Part shown: positions 33,886 through 41,718 of the stretch, piece by piece
Layout of the letters: each line of letters starts with the position of its first letter
How positions within the stretch are numbered: position 1 is the stretch's first letter
Source: Fontibacter flavus
GTDB taxonomy: Bacteria > Bacteroidota > Bacteroidia > Cytophagales > Cyclobacteriaceae
NCBI RefSeq assembly: GCF_042432905.1
Contig: NZ_JBHLWI010000050.1
Location: forward strand, 1 to 48,109
Direction of reading: 5' to 3'
Length of the DNA stretch: 48,109 nucleotides
Translations under genes and position numbers: made by a program
Notes under the pieces: generated by a model
Database searches by the model: none
The model's input: the letters and a program-made list of their open reading frames with translations, nothing else
What the model was told of the DNA's origin: nothing

Positions 33886-35109
33886 CTAATCCATCTGTAA
33901 CGCAACATCCCACAAGTCAAAATCACTACTATAATATTTAAGTGAATTGCCACAGTGCACAATTACGGCTTCTATATGAGGGATGATATAAATATTCTGT
34001 CCAAGATTACCATTTGCATAAAAATGAAATGCAGAATCCTTATTGACATGGCCCCACCATTGATAGTTGTAATAAATCCTCTTATCGCTTCTTCCAAACC
34101 ATCTTGGGTATATTTGGCGCGGAATAGATTTGTTTTCTCTGGTTGACTCATTAACCCAATCACTCGAAATTATCTGATCTCCGAACCAATCTCCTTCCTT
34201 AAGCATAAGCTGACCAAAACGTGCATAATCAATCGCTCGGGCAATCAAACGGCTTGGCATATATTCAAAATTGGACTCTTTACTATCTATGGAGAAAAGG
34301 GCATCATATTCCATTATTTTTGACCACAGTTTTTGCTCGAGATATTTGGAAACAGATAGATTGGTCGCTCTTTCAATAATCAATCCTAAATAGCTTGTAT
34401 TGTAATTATTATACTGAAAATCTTTTCCTGGCTCGGATGAAATTTCTATTTTCTCAATTAGTAGTTTTCGTACATTGGGATGGTAGTAACCAACTGCTTC
34501 ATCATGCCAGGGAGCATGTATGTTAGTGAAAGGTAAAAGGTCTGTATTGTATTTGAGGCCTGAACGCATTTCAAGAAGATTTTTAATGGAAATTTTTTGA
34601 AAACGAGGGTCGCGTTCCAAGAGCTCAGGGATGTAATCAGTAATCGGGTCATCAACACTTTTGATTAGGTCATCATCAATAGCCGCTCCAATCAAAAATG
34701 AGATAAATGACTTTGCCATGGATTGAGAATGAAAATATGAATCTCTGCTAAACCCATTAAAATATTTTTCATAAATGACTGTATCTCTTTGAATAACAAT
34801 CAGAGCTGTTGTTTTAGACTCAATTGCCCATTCTTTATAACTATTAAATCCGGTTTTAGTTACCAAATCACCAAATAGCGACTCAACATATTTCTCTTTT
34901 GGTTGAAAAATAAATTTATTGGTACTTTTTGCCCCCTGAATCTTGAGATTTTCAAAGTTCCTGTAATCATAAACATCTGCCACATTCATTGTGATTAAGC
35001 GGTAAACGTAGGTAGGTGAATATTTGACCGATAAAACAATGATGGTAAGGCCCAATACTATAAAGGGTGTAAATACTAAAGTTCTGAAAATATGTTTCTT
35101 ATCCTTCAT
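33886..35109 (-). CDS. Membrane-anchored serine hydrolase (beta-lactamase class C fold)
   Basis: A 407-residue protein with an N-terminal helix (about residues 9-28) that may anchor it facing the periplasm. The class C signatures are SQSMAKSFISF with the Ser-x-x-Lys pair (about 130-133), FQYNNYNTSYLG with Tyr and Asn, and a late YQWWGHVN segment. Relatives include esterases, D-amino-acid peptidases and beta-lactamases; resistance activity should not be assumed. It is a single gene, with an inverted-repeat element about 25 bp before its start. Confidence 0.88.
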   Translation of the reverse strand: MKDKKHIFRTLVFTPFIVLGLTIIVLSVKYSPTYVYRLITMNVADVYDYRNFENLKIQGAKSTNKFIFQPKEKYVESLFGDLVTKTGFNSYKEWAIESKTTALIVIQRDTVIYEKYFNGFSRDSYFHSQSMAKSFISFLIGAAIDDDLIKSVDDPITDYIPELLERDPRFQKISIKNLLEMRSGLKYNTDLLPFTNIHAPWHDEAVGYYHPNVRKLLIEKIEISSEPGKDFQYNNYNTSYLGLIIERATNLSVSKYLEQKLWSKIMEYDALFSIDSKESNFEYMPSRLIARAIDYARFGQLMLKEGDWFGDQIISSDWVNESTRENKSIPRQIYPRWFGRSDKRIYYNYQWWGHVNKDSAFHFYANGNLGQNIYIIPHIEAVIVHCGNSLKYYSSDFDLWDVALQMD

Positions 35110-35114
35110 TTAAT

Positions 35115-35240
35115 TTGGCTGTAACAACGGTTCATGCCTTGGCGAAGTTACGGATTTATACCACAAATGTTGACACGAAGCACTTCACCCGCCATTACGC
35201 CAAACCCTTGCTAATTGCTGGCGTTTTTGTCGTCAAATAC
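35115..35240. repeat. attC-like or cassette-type inverted repeat element
   Basis: Between two same-strand genes lies an imperfect hairpin: CAACGGTT and TTGGCG (35139-35144) face CGCCAA (35198-35203) and further GCTGGCG. It is richer in G+C than its neighbours and resembles elements seen between small accessory genes in Bacteroidota, which look like gene-cassette recombination sites. No integrase is in the window. The nature of the element is a suggestion. Confidence 0.35.
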
Positions 35241-35254
35241 TTATACTCTTTAAT

Positions 35255-36154
35255 TTACCAATTCAGTAAATACCATTGTTCAATGGCTTCTCCGATTTTG
35301 TCAGGCTGGTCTTCTTGAATGTAGTGTTTGCCATTTCCAATAAATGCAGTTGTCAAGTTTTTGAATACCGATTTGTATAAATCAATCTCCTTTGACTGAA
35401 TTTGTACGCCAGGATTTGCATACAATAGCAGTTTTGGAATAGACGATTTTTTTAACCAGTTGAAATAATCTTCTGCTATACTTTCATTCAAAGTTCCTTC
35501 GCCTTTAAATGGCAGCTCTTGAGGAAATTTGATAATTGGCTTTCTGTCCGCAATAGTTTTGAAAGGACTGAAATAGTATAGTTTTTCTTTTTCGGTTAAT
35601 TTTCGATTTATAGACATTGGAAGTATAAACCGTAAAAAAGCGTTGTACTTCCCATTCCATTTTTGCCCGGTTTTATTATCTCGAAATTTCTTGAAAACAA
35701 ATCGGGTGAGAATGTCTAAATCTTTCCATTCCATTGGTTTGCAGAAAGTCTCCATAAACACTATACCCTTGATGTTTTCAGGATGATACTTTGCATAATT
35801 AAATCCAATAGCACCACCCCAATCGTGAACTACAAGAATGATGTTAGTTAAGTTTAACTTAGATACAAAACTGTTAAAGTATTTTATATTGTCTTGAAAA
35901 GTGTATTCTATATCAGGTTTTCCTGATTTACCAAAACCGACTAAATCTAAGGCAATACACCTGCCATAAGGAATGGTGTAAGGAATAATATTTCGCCACA
36001 AATAACTAGAAGTCGGATTGCCATGAACAAATAGAAAAACAGTGTCCGCTTTTTCTTTTGTTGTTTCGTCAACAAAATGAATATTAGTATTTTCTACTCC
36101 AATGTAATGGGATTGAAAAGGAAATTTTTCCGATATTGGATTGCTCATATACAA
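35255..36154 (-). CDS. Haloalkane dehalogenase-like alpha/beta hydrolase
   Basis: A 299-residue protein very like the DhaA/LinB type. It has HGNPTSSYLWRNIIP with the halide-binding Asn, nucleophile Asp in VVHDWGGAIG with the second halide-binding Trp, an acidic Glu in GIVFMETFC, and the base His in GKHYIQEDQPD. This is the full set of a type II haloalkane dehalogenase. The natural substrate is unknown; plain hydrolases of other esters are also close. It starts one base after the SRPBCC gene, its co-transcribed partner. Confidence 0.88.
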   Translation of the reverse strand: MYMSNPISEKFPFQSHYIGVENTNIHFVDETTKEKADTVFLFVHGNPTSSYLWRNIIPYTIPYGRCIALDLVGFGKSGKPDIEYTFQDNIKYFNSFVSKLNLTNIILVVHDWGGAIGFNYAKYHPENIKGIVFMETFCKPMEWKDLDILTRFVFKKFRDNKTGQKWNGKYNAFLRFILPMSINRKLTEKEKLYYFSPFKTIADRKPIIKFPQELPFKGEGTLNESIAEDYFNWLKKSSIPKLLLYANPGVQIQSKEIDLYKSVFKNLTTAFIGNGKHYIQEDQPDKIGEAIEQWYLLNW

Positions 36155-36982
36155 CTAATTTTCCAGCATTTTTTGCCAATTATCAAGAAGTTCCACCGCC
36201 GTTTTTGAAAACCTCCCTTTTAGTAAAGGGTGTAATAACCAATTTTGATACTTTCGCTTATATTGGAAGTCAAAAAGCATTGTAACTTTTGTGGTGTTGC
36301 TGTCTATTTCTTGCACTTCCCAAGTGCCCTTTAAAAATTTGAAAGGGTATGGATAGTCGGGAGCCGAGGTGTTGACCTCAAAAGAATAAGCTTTTTCTTC
36401 AATCCACATTGAACAGGTTTCTGTCCAACTGTTTTTTCCGTGAGAGCAACTTCTAACCATTCCATGCCCTTCACCTGAAATAATCTTGACGGCATCAATA
36501 TTTGGAGCAACTTTATCGTAGTTTGCAACGTCAGCTATTGCTTTCCATACTGATTGTTTGTCTGCATTTATTATTCTTTCAAATTTAAAGTGTTTACTTT
36601 TTTTATTATTAGAACTATCAACTTGTGCCAATGCTTTTGATTGGTTTATTCCCATAGAGAAGACCACAAATGCAATTATTGCAATGACAGAATTACCGGC
36701 TTTGGAAATTTCAAATGGGTTAATTGCAACCAATACAATACTGCCAATGACCCAAAGGAAATCCTGGATAATAATCCATAAGACCGCTATTGGTCCTTGC
36801 TTTGTGATTTCGTAGATAATTGTGCCTGCAAAATAGAGCAAAGCAATGCCAATTGCCCAAAAAACGGTTGTGTTTGATGTTTCAAACAATCCGGCTATTT
36901 GTTTATTGAACACAATTAAAGTGATGCCGGATATCCCTGAAAATATGGCATTTAACAGAAGTGATTTTTGAAGATTATTCAT
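36155..36982 (-). CDS. Membrane protein fused to an SRPBCC domain
   Basis: A 275-residue protein. Residues 1 to about 115 hold four hydrophobic helices (about 9-27, 38-57, 63-86 and 93-110). Residues about 130-275 are an SRPBCC/polyketide-cyclase-like domain (RIINADKQSVWKAIADVANYDKVAPN, with VQEIDSNTTKVTMLFDFQYK), which binds hydrophobic ligands. A soluble ligand-binding domain on a membrane anchor next to a dehalogenase suggests handling of a lipophilic compound. Transcription starts near 37000 from a promoter that abuts the one for the AraC gene. Confidence 0.78.
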   Translation of the reverse strand: MNNLQKSLLLNAIFSGISGITLIVFNKQIAGLFETSNTTVFWAIGIALLYFAGTIIYEITKQGPIAVLWIIIQDFLWVIGSIVLVAINPFEISKAGNSVIAIIAFVVFSMGINQSKALAQVDSSNNKKSKHFKFERIINADKQSVWKAIADVANYDKVAPNIDAVKIISGEGHGMVRSCSHGKNSWTETCSMWIEEKAYSFEVNTSAPDYPYPFKFLKGTWEVQEIDSNTTKVTMLFDFQYKRKYQNWLLHPLLKGRFSKTAVELLDNWQKMLEN

Positions 36983-36995
36983 CTTTATTTCAATG

Positions 36996-37027
36996 TTGAT
37001 TCAGCAAAAATAGGTTGATTAAATTTG
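36996..37027. promoter_or_regulatory. Back-to-back divergent promoters
   Basis: TAAATTTG (37020-37027) on the plus strand and TATTTTTG (37012 down to 37005) on the minus strand both match TAnnTTTG exactly and are 7 bp apart. A TTG at 36996-36998 sits 21 bp upstream of the plus element as its -33. Two RNA polymerases could not occupy both at once. The plus promoter rules out the TTG at 37015 as the AraC start. Confidence 0.62.
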
Positions 37028-37059
37028 TAGGAATTGATATTTTACGCCAATTTCACGAA

Positions 37060-38025
37060 ATGAAAATACAAGCAACTTATATTGCCAATTTATTTGAATA
37101 TGCCTCTTATAAAGGTATTCCAGAACAAGTACTAAGGGGGGAGTTAGTAGAAAAGGATATCGATGTTTGTAATCCAAACAATTGGGTTACTGAAACTGAC
37201 TATTTGAAGGTTTTTGAAGCTATCCTCAAAGAAACTGATGATGGGAATTTTGGCATTCATTATGGCTGTTACTTGAATTTAAAAGCTTTGGGGTTAATCA
37301 ATCAGATTTCTCTACATGCCTCAAGTATCAATCAAGCCGTTTTCATTCTTCATAATTATTTAGAAGACACATTCCCTTTGGTTAGTTTGGAAGCCAGAGA
37401 AAATAGTGGGAAATACATTTTAAGTTTGAGGAGTAATATCAGAAATGCAAAAATGAGAAATCAGGTTTTAGAATTTGTATTCTGCTTTATTTTTCGCGAA
37501 TTGAAATTGATGTTGTCAAACGATTTAATTCCTGATTTGGAAGTTTCAAATTCAAATTTACCTGAATTTGAAAAATCCTTAAATGTTGAGATAAAAGAAG
37601 GGGTAAATTATAGTTTTGTTTTCAATGCCACCGTTTTGGATACCGAAACAAATAAGAGGAAAATAAAGGAAATTGAGATTTTACTTCCCAAATATCTGCA
37701 GATGTTGGAAAAGGGAAAAACTGGTTACAAGGAATTTTCAATGCAGGTAAGAAATATGGTTTTAAACCTTTGCAGTCCTGAACTCCCAACCTTTGAGCAA
37801 GTTGCGATGCATTTCCCTTTAAGTAGCAGAACCATTCAGCGTAATCTTAAAGAGGAGGGTCTAACTTTCCGCAAAATAACCAGTGAAATTAAAAATGAAT
37901 TGTCAACTTATTTGTCGAAAGGTCACAATATGAAAACACAAGATATTGCTTATATCCTAGGTTATTCAGAAGCCAGTGCCTATCTGCACGCTGTCAAAAA
38001 ATGGGAGACTGAACTTTTGCAATAG
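37060..38025 (+). CDS. AraC-family regulator with an arabinose-binding-like N-terminus
   Basis: The frame opens at a TTG (37015) that lies inside the predicted promoter, so the ATG at 37060 was used (321 residues). The first 200 residues resemble the PF12625-type sensing domain of OruR/VirF-like regulators (GIPEQVLRGELVEKDIDVCN, LINQISLHASSINQAVFIL). The C-terminus has the double helix-turn-helix with FEQVAMHFPLSSRTIQRNLKEEG and MKTQDIAYILGYSEASAYLHAVKKW. It is divergent from the dehalogenase operon and probably its regulator. The usual SPxxYR end is missing, so it may be slightly short. Confidence 0.88.
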   Translation: MKIQATYIANLFEYASYKGIPEQVLRGELVEKDIDVCNPNNWVTETDYLKVFEAILKETDDGNFGIHYGCYLNLKALGLINQISLHASSINQAVFILHNYLEDTFPLVSLEARENSGKYILSLRSNIRNAKMRNQVLEFVFCFIFRELKLMLSNDLIPDLEVSNSNLPEFEKSLNVEIKEGVNYSFVFNATVLDTETNKRKIKEIEILLPKYLQMLEKGKTGYKEFSMQVRNMVLNLCSPELPTFEQVAMHFPLSSRTIQRNLKEEGLTFRKITSEIKNELSTYLSKGHNMKTQDIAYILGYSEASAYLHAVKKWETELLQ

Positions 38026-38110
38026 TGTTCCTAGAATTTTTTTCTTCGGATGATGATTGCCAATGGTAGATTTCAAAGCACTAATCCGCTTATAAAAAAC
38101 ATAAAATTGT

Positions 38111-38326
38111 GCCAAAAAAATCCAGGAGTACACATTCTTTACATATTCTACCCGGAAAGCCCTACACTTGTCTCAGAAGGAGGGTGATTTGGTTCTGGAT
38201 TGCTTTTTGAAGATCGAACATGAACTCAATCAGGGGATTGACATGCGTTCGAGAGTGAGCATCGTATTTACCATTGAGTTACTACTGAACTATTGTGCCA
38301 GGTTTTATGACCGGCAATATATTTAG
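38111..38326 (+). pseudogene. Fragment of an AraC-family regulator gene
   Basis: One frame between 38111 and a TAG at 38324-38326 reads FTYSTRKALHLSQKEGDLVL, then ELNQGIDMRSRVSIVFTIELLLNYCARFYDRQYI. This is the linker of a common Bacteroidota AraC family, in which LLLNYCxRFYxRQF precedes the helix-turn-helix. No start and no DNA-binding end remain, so it is a decayed remnant. It lies just after the intact AraC gene but belongs to a different subfamily. Confidence 0.72.
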
Positions 38327-38601
38327 CGTGATTCGGTATTTTGGAGATTTATGAAAAAGAATGTCGGTTAATTGTATGTTTGTTTCTAATTCCATTATCC
38401 CTAGTTAATAGGATTTTCAATTGTAGTCTATTTTGCCGAAAAGCTCTTATTTCAAGCCAATTTATTTGGGGATTTAGTAAAAAAGGCATCAGGGAAAACC
38501 ACACTGGAATTCAATCATTTGAAACTGTTTTTTACAGAAAACAAGAATATCTCGGCTCATAACCCAATTTTGGGCAGTAAGTAATTGGGATACTGGTCAA
38601 T

Positions 38602-40171
38602 TCAAAGCCCAAAAGTCAGACTCGTGTAGTAAAACCCTCCAATCGCGGGGCCACCCAAAAAGGAATAATAATATCGGTTGAGTGCATTTGTAGCACCAAA
38701 CTTGACACTTCCAAGGTTTTTGAATATTCCCATAGTAAGCTGTGCATCGAGCGTGGAATATCTCTGCACCCATCCCGTGGCCAAGGCAGATTCCCAGAGA
38801 AATCCAGCCTGTTGCCTGAAGTTGACTTGGAAGCCCAAGGACTTGTACAAATTGGGGTTTCCCAGAGACAGGTTGTAAATCCATTCCGGCGTGTTGAATC
38901 CATCTTCCAAACCATCTCCTCGGGTTTGTCGGGAGAGTCTTGCGTAGGTGAAGTTGCCGCCGAGCCAAAAACCCTTGAAAAAATTGTAGCTCAGGCCTAA
39001 GCTACCTCCATAATTCAAACTGACCGTCTTGGAATTGGTCCAAAGGCGGTAAAGATCTTGGGTGGAGTTTTGAAGGAAATAGTTCCCAATGCTGTCACTA
39101 TTGGTGGTTTTGGGCACGTTGGCATCCAACTGGGCGATAAGGTTGCGGAACCTGTTCAGGTAGAGGTCGGCATCCAAGGCAAATTTCCCCCCGAGCAACT
39201 CGGTGCGATAGCCGCCCTCCAGGCTGGTTGCCTGCTCCGGTTCGAGGTAGGTGTAGTCTGTTTTTGCCAACAGGCCTTCGTTTCGACGGATCGCCTCAGC
39301 AAGATCCAGGCCATTGGTATTCACGTCTGATTGGACAGCACGCTGGTATTGGGTGATGGAGGCTTGGGTGTATCTGTCTTCAAAAATCCCTGCCGACATG
39401 ATCGGCAAGCCGCCAATCCGCTTTCTCCCCCCGCTATTGATGTTGGAAAAGCCCTCGAAAATACTCGGGAACCGGTAGCCACTCAATACCGAAAAGCGAA
39501 AACTTTGCTGTTTTGAAGGGGTAAAGACCGCTGCCAATCTCGGATTGAGCCTTGGCTCGAAATAAAGGTACTTGTCCAAGCGGAGCACTGCATTGACTTT
39601 GAACCGGTCCTGCCAAAAGGTCTTTGTTGCTTGTATAAACCCACCCGTTTTCCAATAATTAAGGTTTTCGCCTGGCTCCGCCGGATTGATAAAATAATTC
39701 CCATCCGGCACGATAATATAGGTCCGATAGTCCAAACCATACATGACCTGGAGGTCGGGATTCCTCGGCAAGAGCCAGGAACTGATATCCTGTTGATATT
39801 CGGCGTGGAAAAGCCTCGCCTGTACCCGTGATGCCGCTCCAATATCCCAATTGTTGATGCTTCTAAGTTCCTCGATTTTTGCAGCCATTTCGGGTGTGTT
39901 GGGGAGAATCCTTCCCTGGTCGGCAAGGGATCTTGCCAGATTCATCGCATCTGTAACTCCCATACCTATACCCGAAGCTTCAAGGTAATGTCTGGAAAAA
40001 TCGGAAAACCACTGGTTGTCTGTTTTGAAACTCCGGTCTAAGTTTTCGGCCATCGATCTAATGTTGTACGAATCCCCCCGTGTTTTCTTGGGTCAAATAA
40101 GTCCTGATTTGGATTTTTGGGGAATGAAAGATCAGGGCATGCTGTTGGGTTCGGTAGTCTTCTAATCGAAA
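38602..40171 (-). pseudogene. 5'-truncated, frameshifted TonB-dependent receptor
   Basis: From an ATG at 40053, 483 residues of an outer-membrane beta barrel are open (MAENLDRSFKTDNQWFSDF, many aromatic strands, end YYTSLTFGL). Upstream, the homology goes on in another frame (LIFHSPKIQIRTYLTQENTG) after a run of six Cs at 40074-40079; five would restore the frame. The plug and signal peptide are missing: homology stops at about 40171, where a different gene fragment starts on the other strand. It is visibly richer in G+C than its neighbours, which suggests a different origin. The product is unlikely to work. Confidence 0.83.
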
Positions 40172-40414
40172 GCGATTGGTCCGCTGGTGACCGCCGGAGG
40201 CTTGGTGTTTATCAGTGGTGCAGAAGATAAAAAGGTCTGGGCATTTGATGCCAAAACCGGCAAAATGGTTTGGGAGTACATTTTGCCAGCAGCCAATAAC
40301 GCGAATGTCTGTTCTTATCAGATAAATGGCAAACAGTATGTTGCGCTTTCGGTTGGCGGTACCAAAGTGAATCCTTCCGGATCTGTAATGGCTTTTGCTT
40401 TGCCTAATAAGTGA
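40172..40414 (+). pseudogene. C-terminal fragment of a PQQ-dependent dehydrogenase
   Basis: An open stretch that reads GPLVTAGGLVFISGAEDKKVWAFDAKTGKMVWEYILPA and then QINGKQYVALSVGGTKVNPSGSVMAFALPNK. This is the end of a quinoprotein glucose or alcohol dehydrogenase (the last beta-propeller blade). An in-frame TAA at 40163-40165 lies just before it and no start remains. It lies head to head with the truncated receptor, the join being near 40160-40180. No PQQ synthesis gene is near. Confidence 0.8.
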
Positions 40415-40515
40415 TTTCATAACCTTTTCAAATTACTACAAAAAATCGAAAGCCTTTTCCCCTCGAGTCTATTCTTTTTTTTTAGCGATGAATATGGGAT
40501 CAATTATTTAACTTA

Positions 40516-40716
40516 TTGAAAAAGGCATATCTCAACTCAAGATACAAACCAGATTATAAGATTGCTACCGAAGATATGATGGCAGTGCTTGAAAAAGTAA
40601 AGCTTTTGAAATTAGTAGTAAAAGAAGATTGCAAAGCTAAAATAGACTCTCTTATTTTTAAAAAATCATATCTATTTGATTTCGATTTCTCTCAAATCTT
40701 TTCTTTTAGTGAGTAA
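40516..40716 (+). pseudogene. HEPN-domain C-terminal fragment
   Basis: A frame opening at a TTG reads KKAYLNSRYKPDYKIATEDMMAVLEKVKLL, then KEDCKAKIDSL. This matches the end of HEPN-domain proteins (usually AYVDARYxxxYKITKEELEYLxERV). The HEPN core and any nucleotidyltransferase part are lacking. It probably is another remnant in this decayed stretch. The frame overlaps the end of the convergent XRE gene. Confidence 0.55.
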
Positions 40717-40905
40717 ATCACCCATCTCAACATTCAAAAATTCTGCGATTGCAAGTAAATTTTCGTAATTGGGCTGTTTTACATTCCGACACCAAGCAGA
40801 GACAGTTGTATCGTAAGTTTTAAGCCCTTCCGCAAGTTCTTTATTGGAAATCCCTTTAATTGCCAAGACTGATTTGATACAGTTATAGTTCCTCGATTTC
40901 TTCAT
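40672..40905 (-). CDS. Small XRE-family helix-turn-helix protein
   Basis: A 77-residue protein with one helix-turn-helix: IKSVLAIKGISNKELAEGLKTYDTTVSAWCRNVKQPNYENLLAIAEFLNVEMGDLL. This is the Cro/CI-type DNA-binding fold and covers nearly the whole protein, so it has no sensing domain. It may be an antitoxin-like or phage-derived regulator, but no toxin gene is beside it except the HEPN fragment at 40516, which overlaps its 3' end from the other strand. Confidence 0.83.
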   Translation of the reverse strand: MKKSRNYNCIKSVLAIKGISNKELAEGLKTYDTTVSAWCRNVKQPNYENLLAIAEFLNVEMGDLLTKRKDLREIEIK

Positions 40906-41062
40906 TCAAATTCCGATTATTCAATTCTAAAGCCCCTATTAAGCAAATATATTAAATCGGAAATGATCGAAACTCTTCAATAAAAGCCTTTAAAGATTTA
41001 TAAATAAGTCTATTAGATTTAATTTTTATTCTAAAAGTGTTTTAAATAAACTTTTTAATTTT

Positions 41063-41209
41063 TATATTTGAAGGAATTAAAACTAAGACACCCAATCCTG
41101 GAACCTGAGAACTCCGGAACGGCTAATGGGAACTGGTCTTACAACTGATCCTCATAAGGTACAGGACCGTTAACCATTAGCCGGGCAATCTCAGGGTCTC
41201 AGGATGGGT
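41063..41209 (+). ncRNA. Candidate structured RNA: long imperfect hairpin after a promoter
   Basis: An exact TAnnTTTG element (TATATTTG, 41063-41070) is followed from 41090 by a 120-base hairpin. The arms are ACCCAATCCTG with CAGGATGGGT (41200-41209), CCTGAGA with TCTCAGG, and CGGCTAATGG with CCATTAGCCG, plus smaller inner pairs. The interior loops are asymmetric. No open reading frame fits. It could be a small RNA, perhaps 6S-like, or the leader of the SusCD operon that begins about 500 bp on. The pairing is seen; the RNA and its family are inference. Confidence 0.55.
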
Positions 41210-41718
41210 AACGGAAATGTACCTTTCTTTTTTGGAAAGGTGCAGCAGAATATTCACCACTTTGATCAGATAAAGCAGTTATTCAATTCTATCCCCTAAC
41301 CCTATGCTACATGCTTTTCATATCTGGTTGCACGATCATCGTCCACCATCTTGAACAGGTTTTTTTGGTGTAAAGCCATCTGTTGCTTTCAGTAGTATGT
41401 GGATCCCTTGGAATGCTCTCCTTCAAACCAAATGCAAGAGAAGACCAACATCCATACTAGAGAATTTCCCAAGTGGAACTGTGGAATAGATTAATTCTCT
41501 TAAACAAACTTATTTGGGGTAAAAATGCCTTCATGGAGATCATGCTTCCATAAAAGATCCCTTTATAAATAGCAGCAGAGTTGTATTAATACCCCAAGAG
41601 GGAGGAAGGTCATACCAAACTCAATAAAAATAAGTAAGGACCTCCTCCTCTCGCTTATAAAAGCACAATACGCCTAATCCGGCAAATACAAATCTTAAAA
41701 AACTTTAACTCATAAAGT
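41210..41718. other. Gene-free region between RNA candidate and TlpA-like gene
   Basis: About 510 bp without a coding frame. I saw no clear terminator after the hairpin and no confident promoter for the gene at 41719; this stretch could be a long leader. Confidence 0.4.

Noticed and set aside
33886..35109. Beta-lactam resistance gene
   Set aside because: Class C-type motifs are shared with many esterases and peptidases; nothing shows beta-lactamase activity.
38341..38562. 73-codon open frame after the AraC fragment
   Set aside because: It shows no family pattern and lies among gene remnants; likely chance.
41090..41209. Firm call of 6S RNA
   Set aside because: The shape is suggestive but no conserved 6S sequence could be verified by reading alone.
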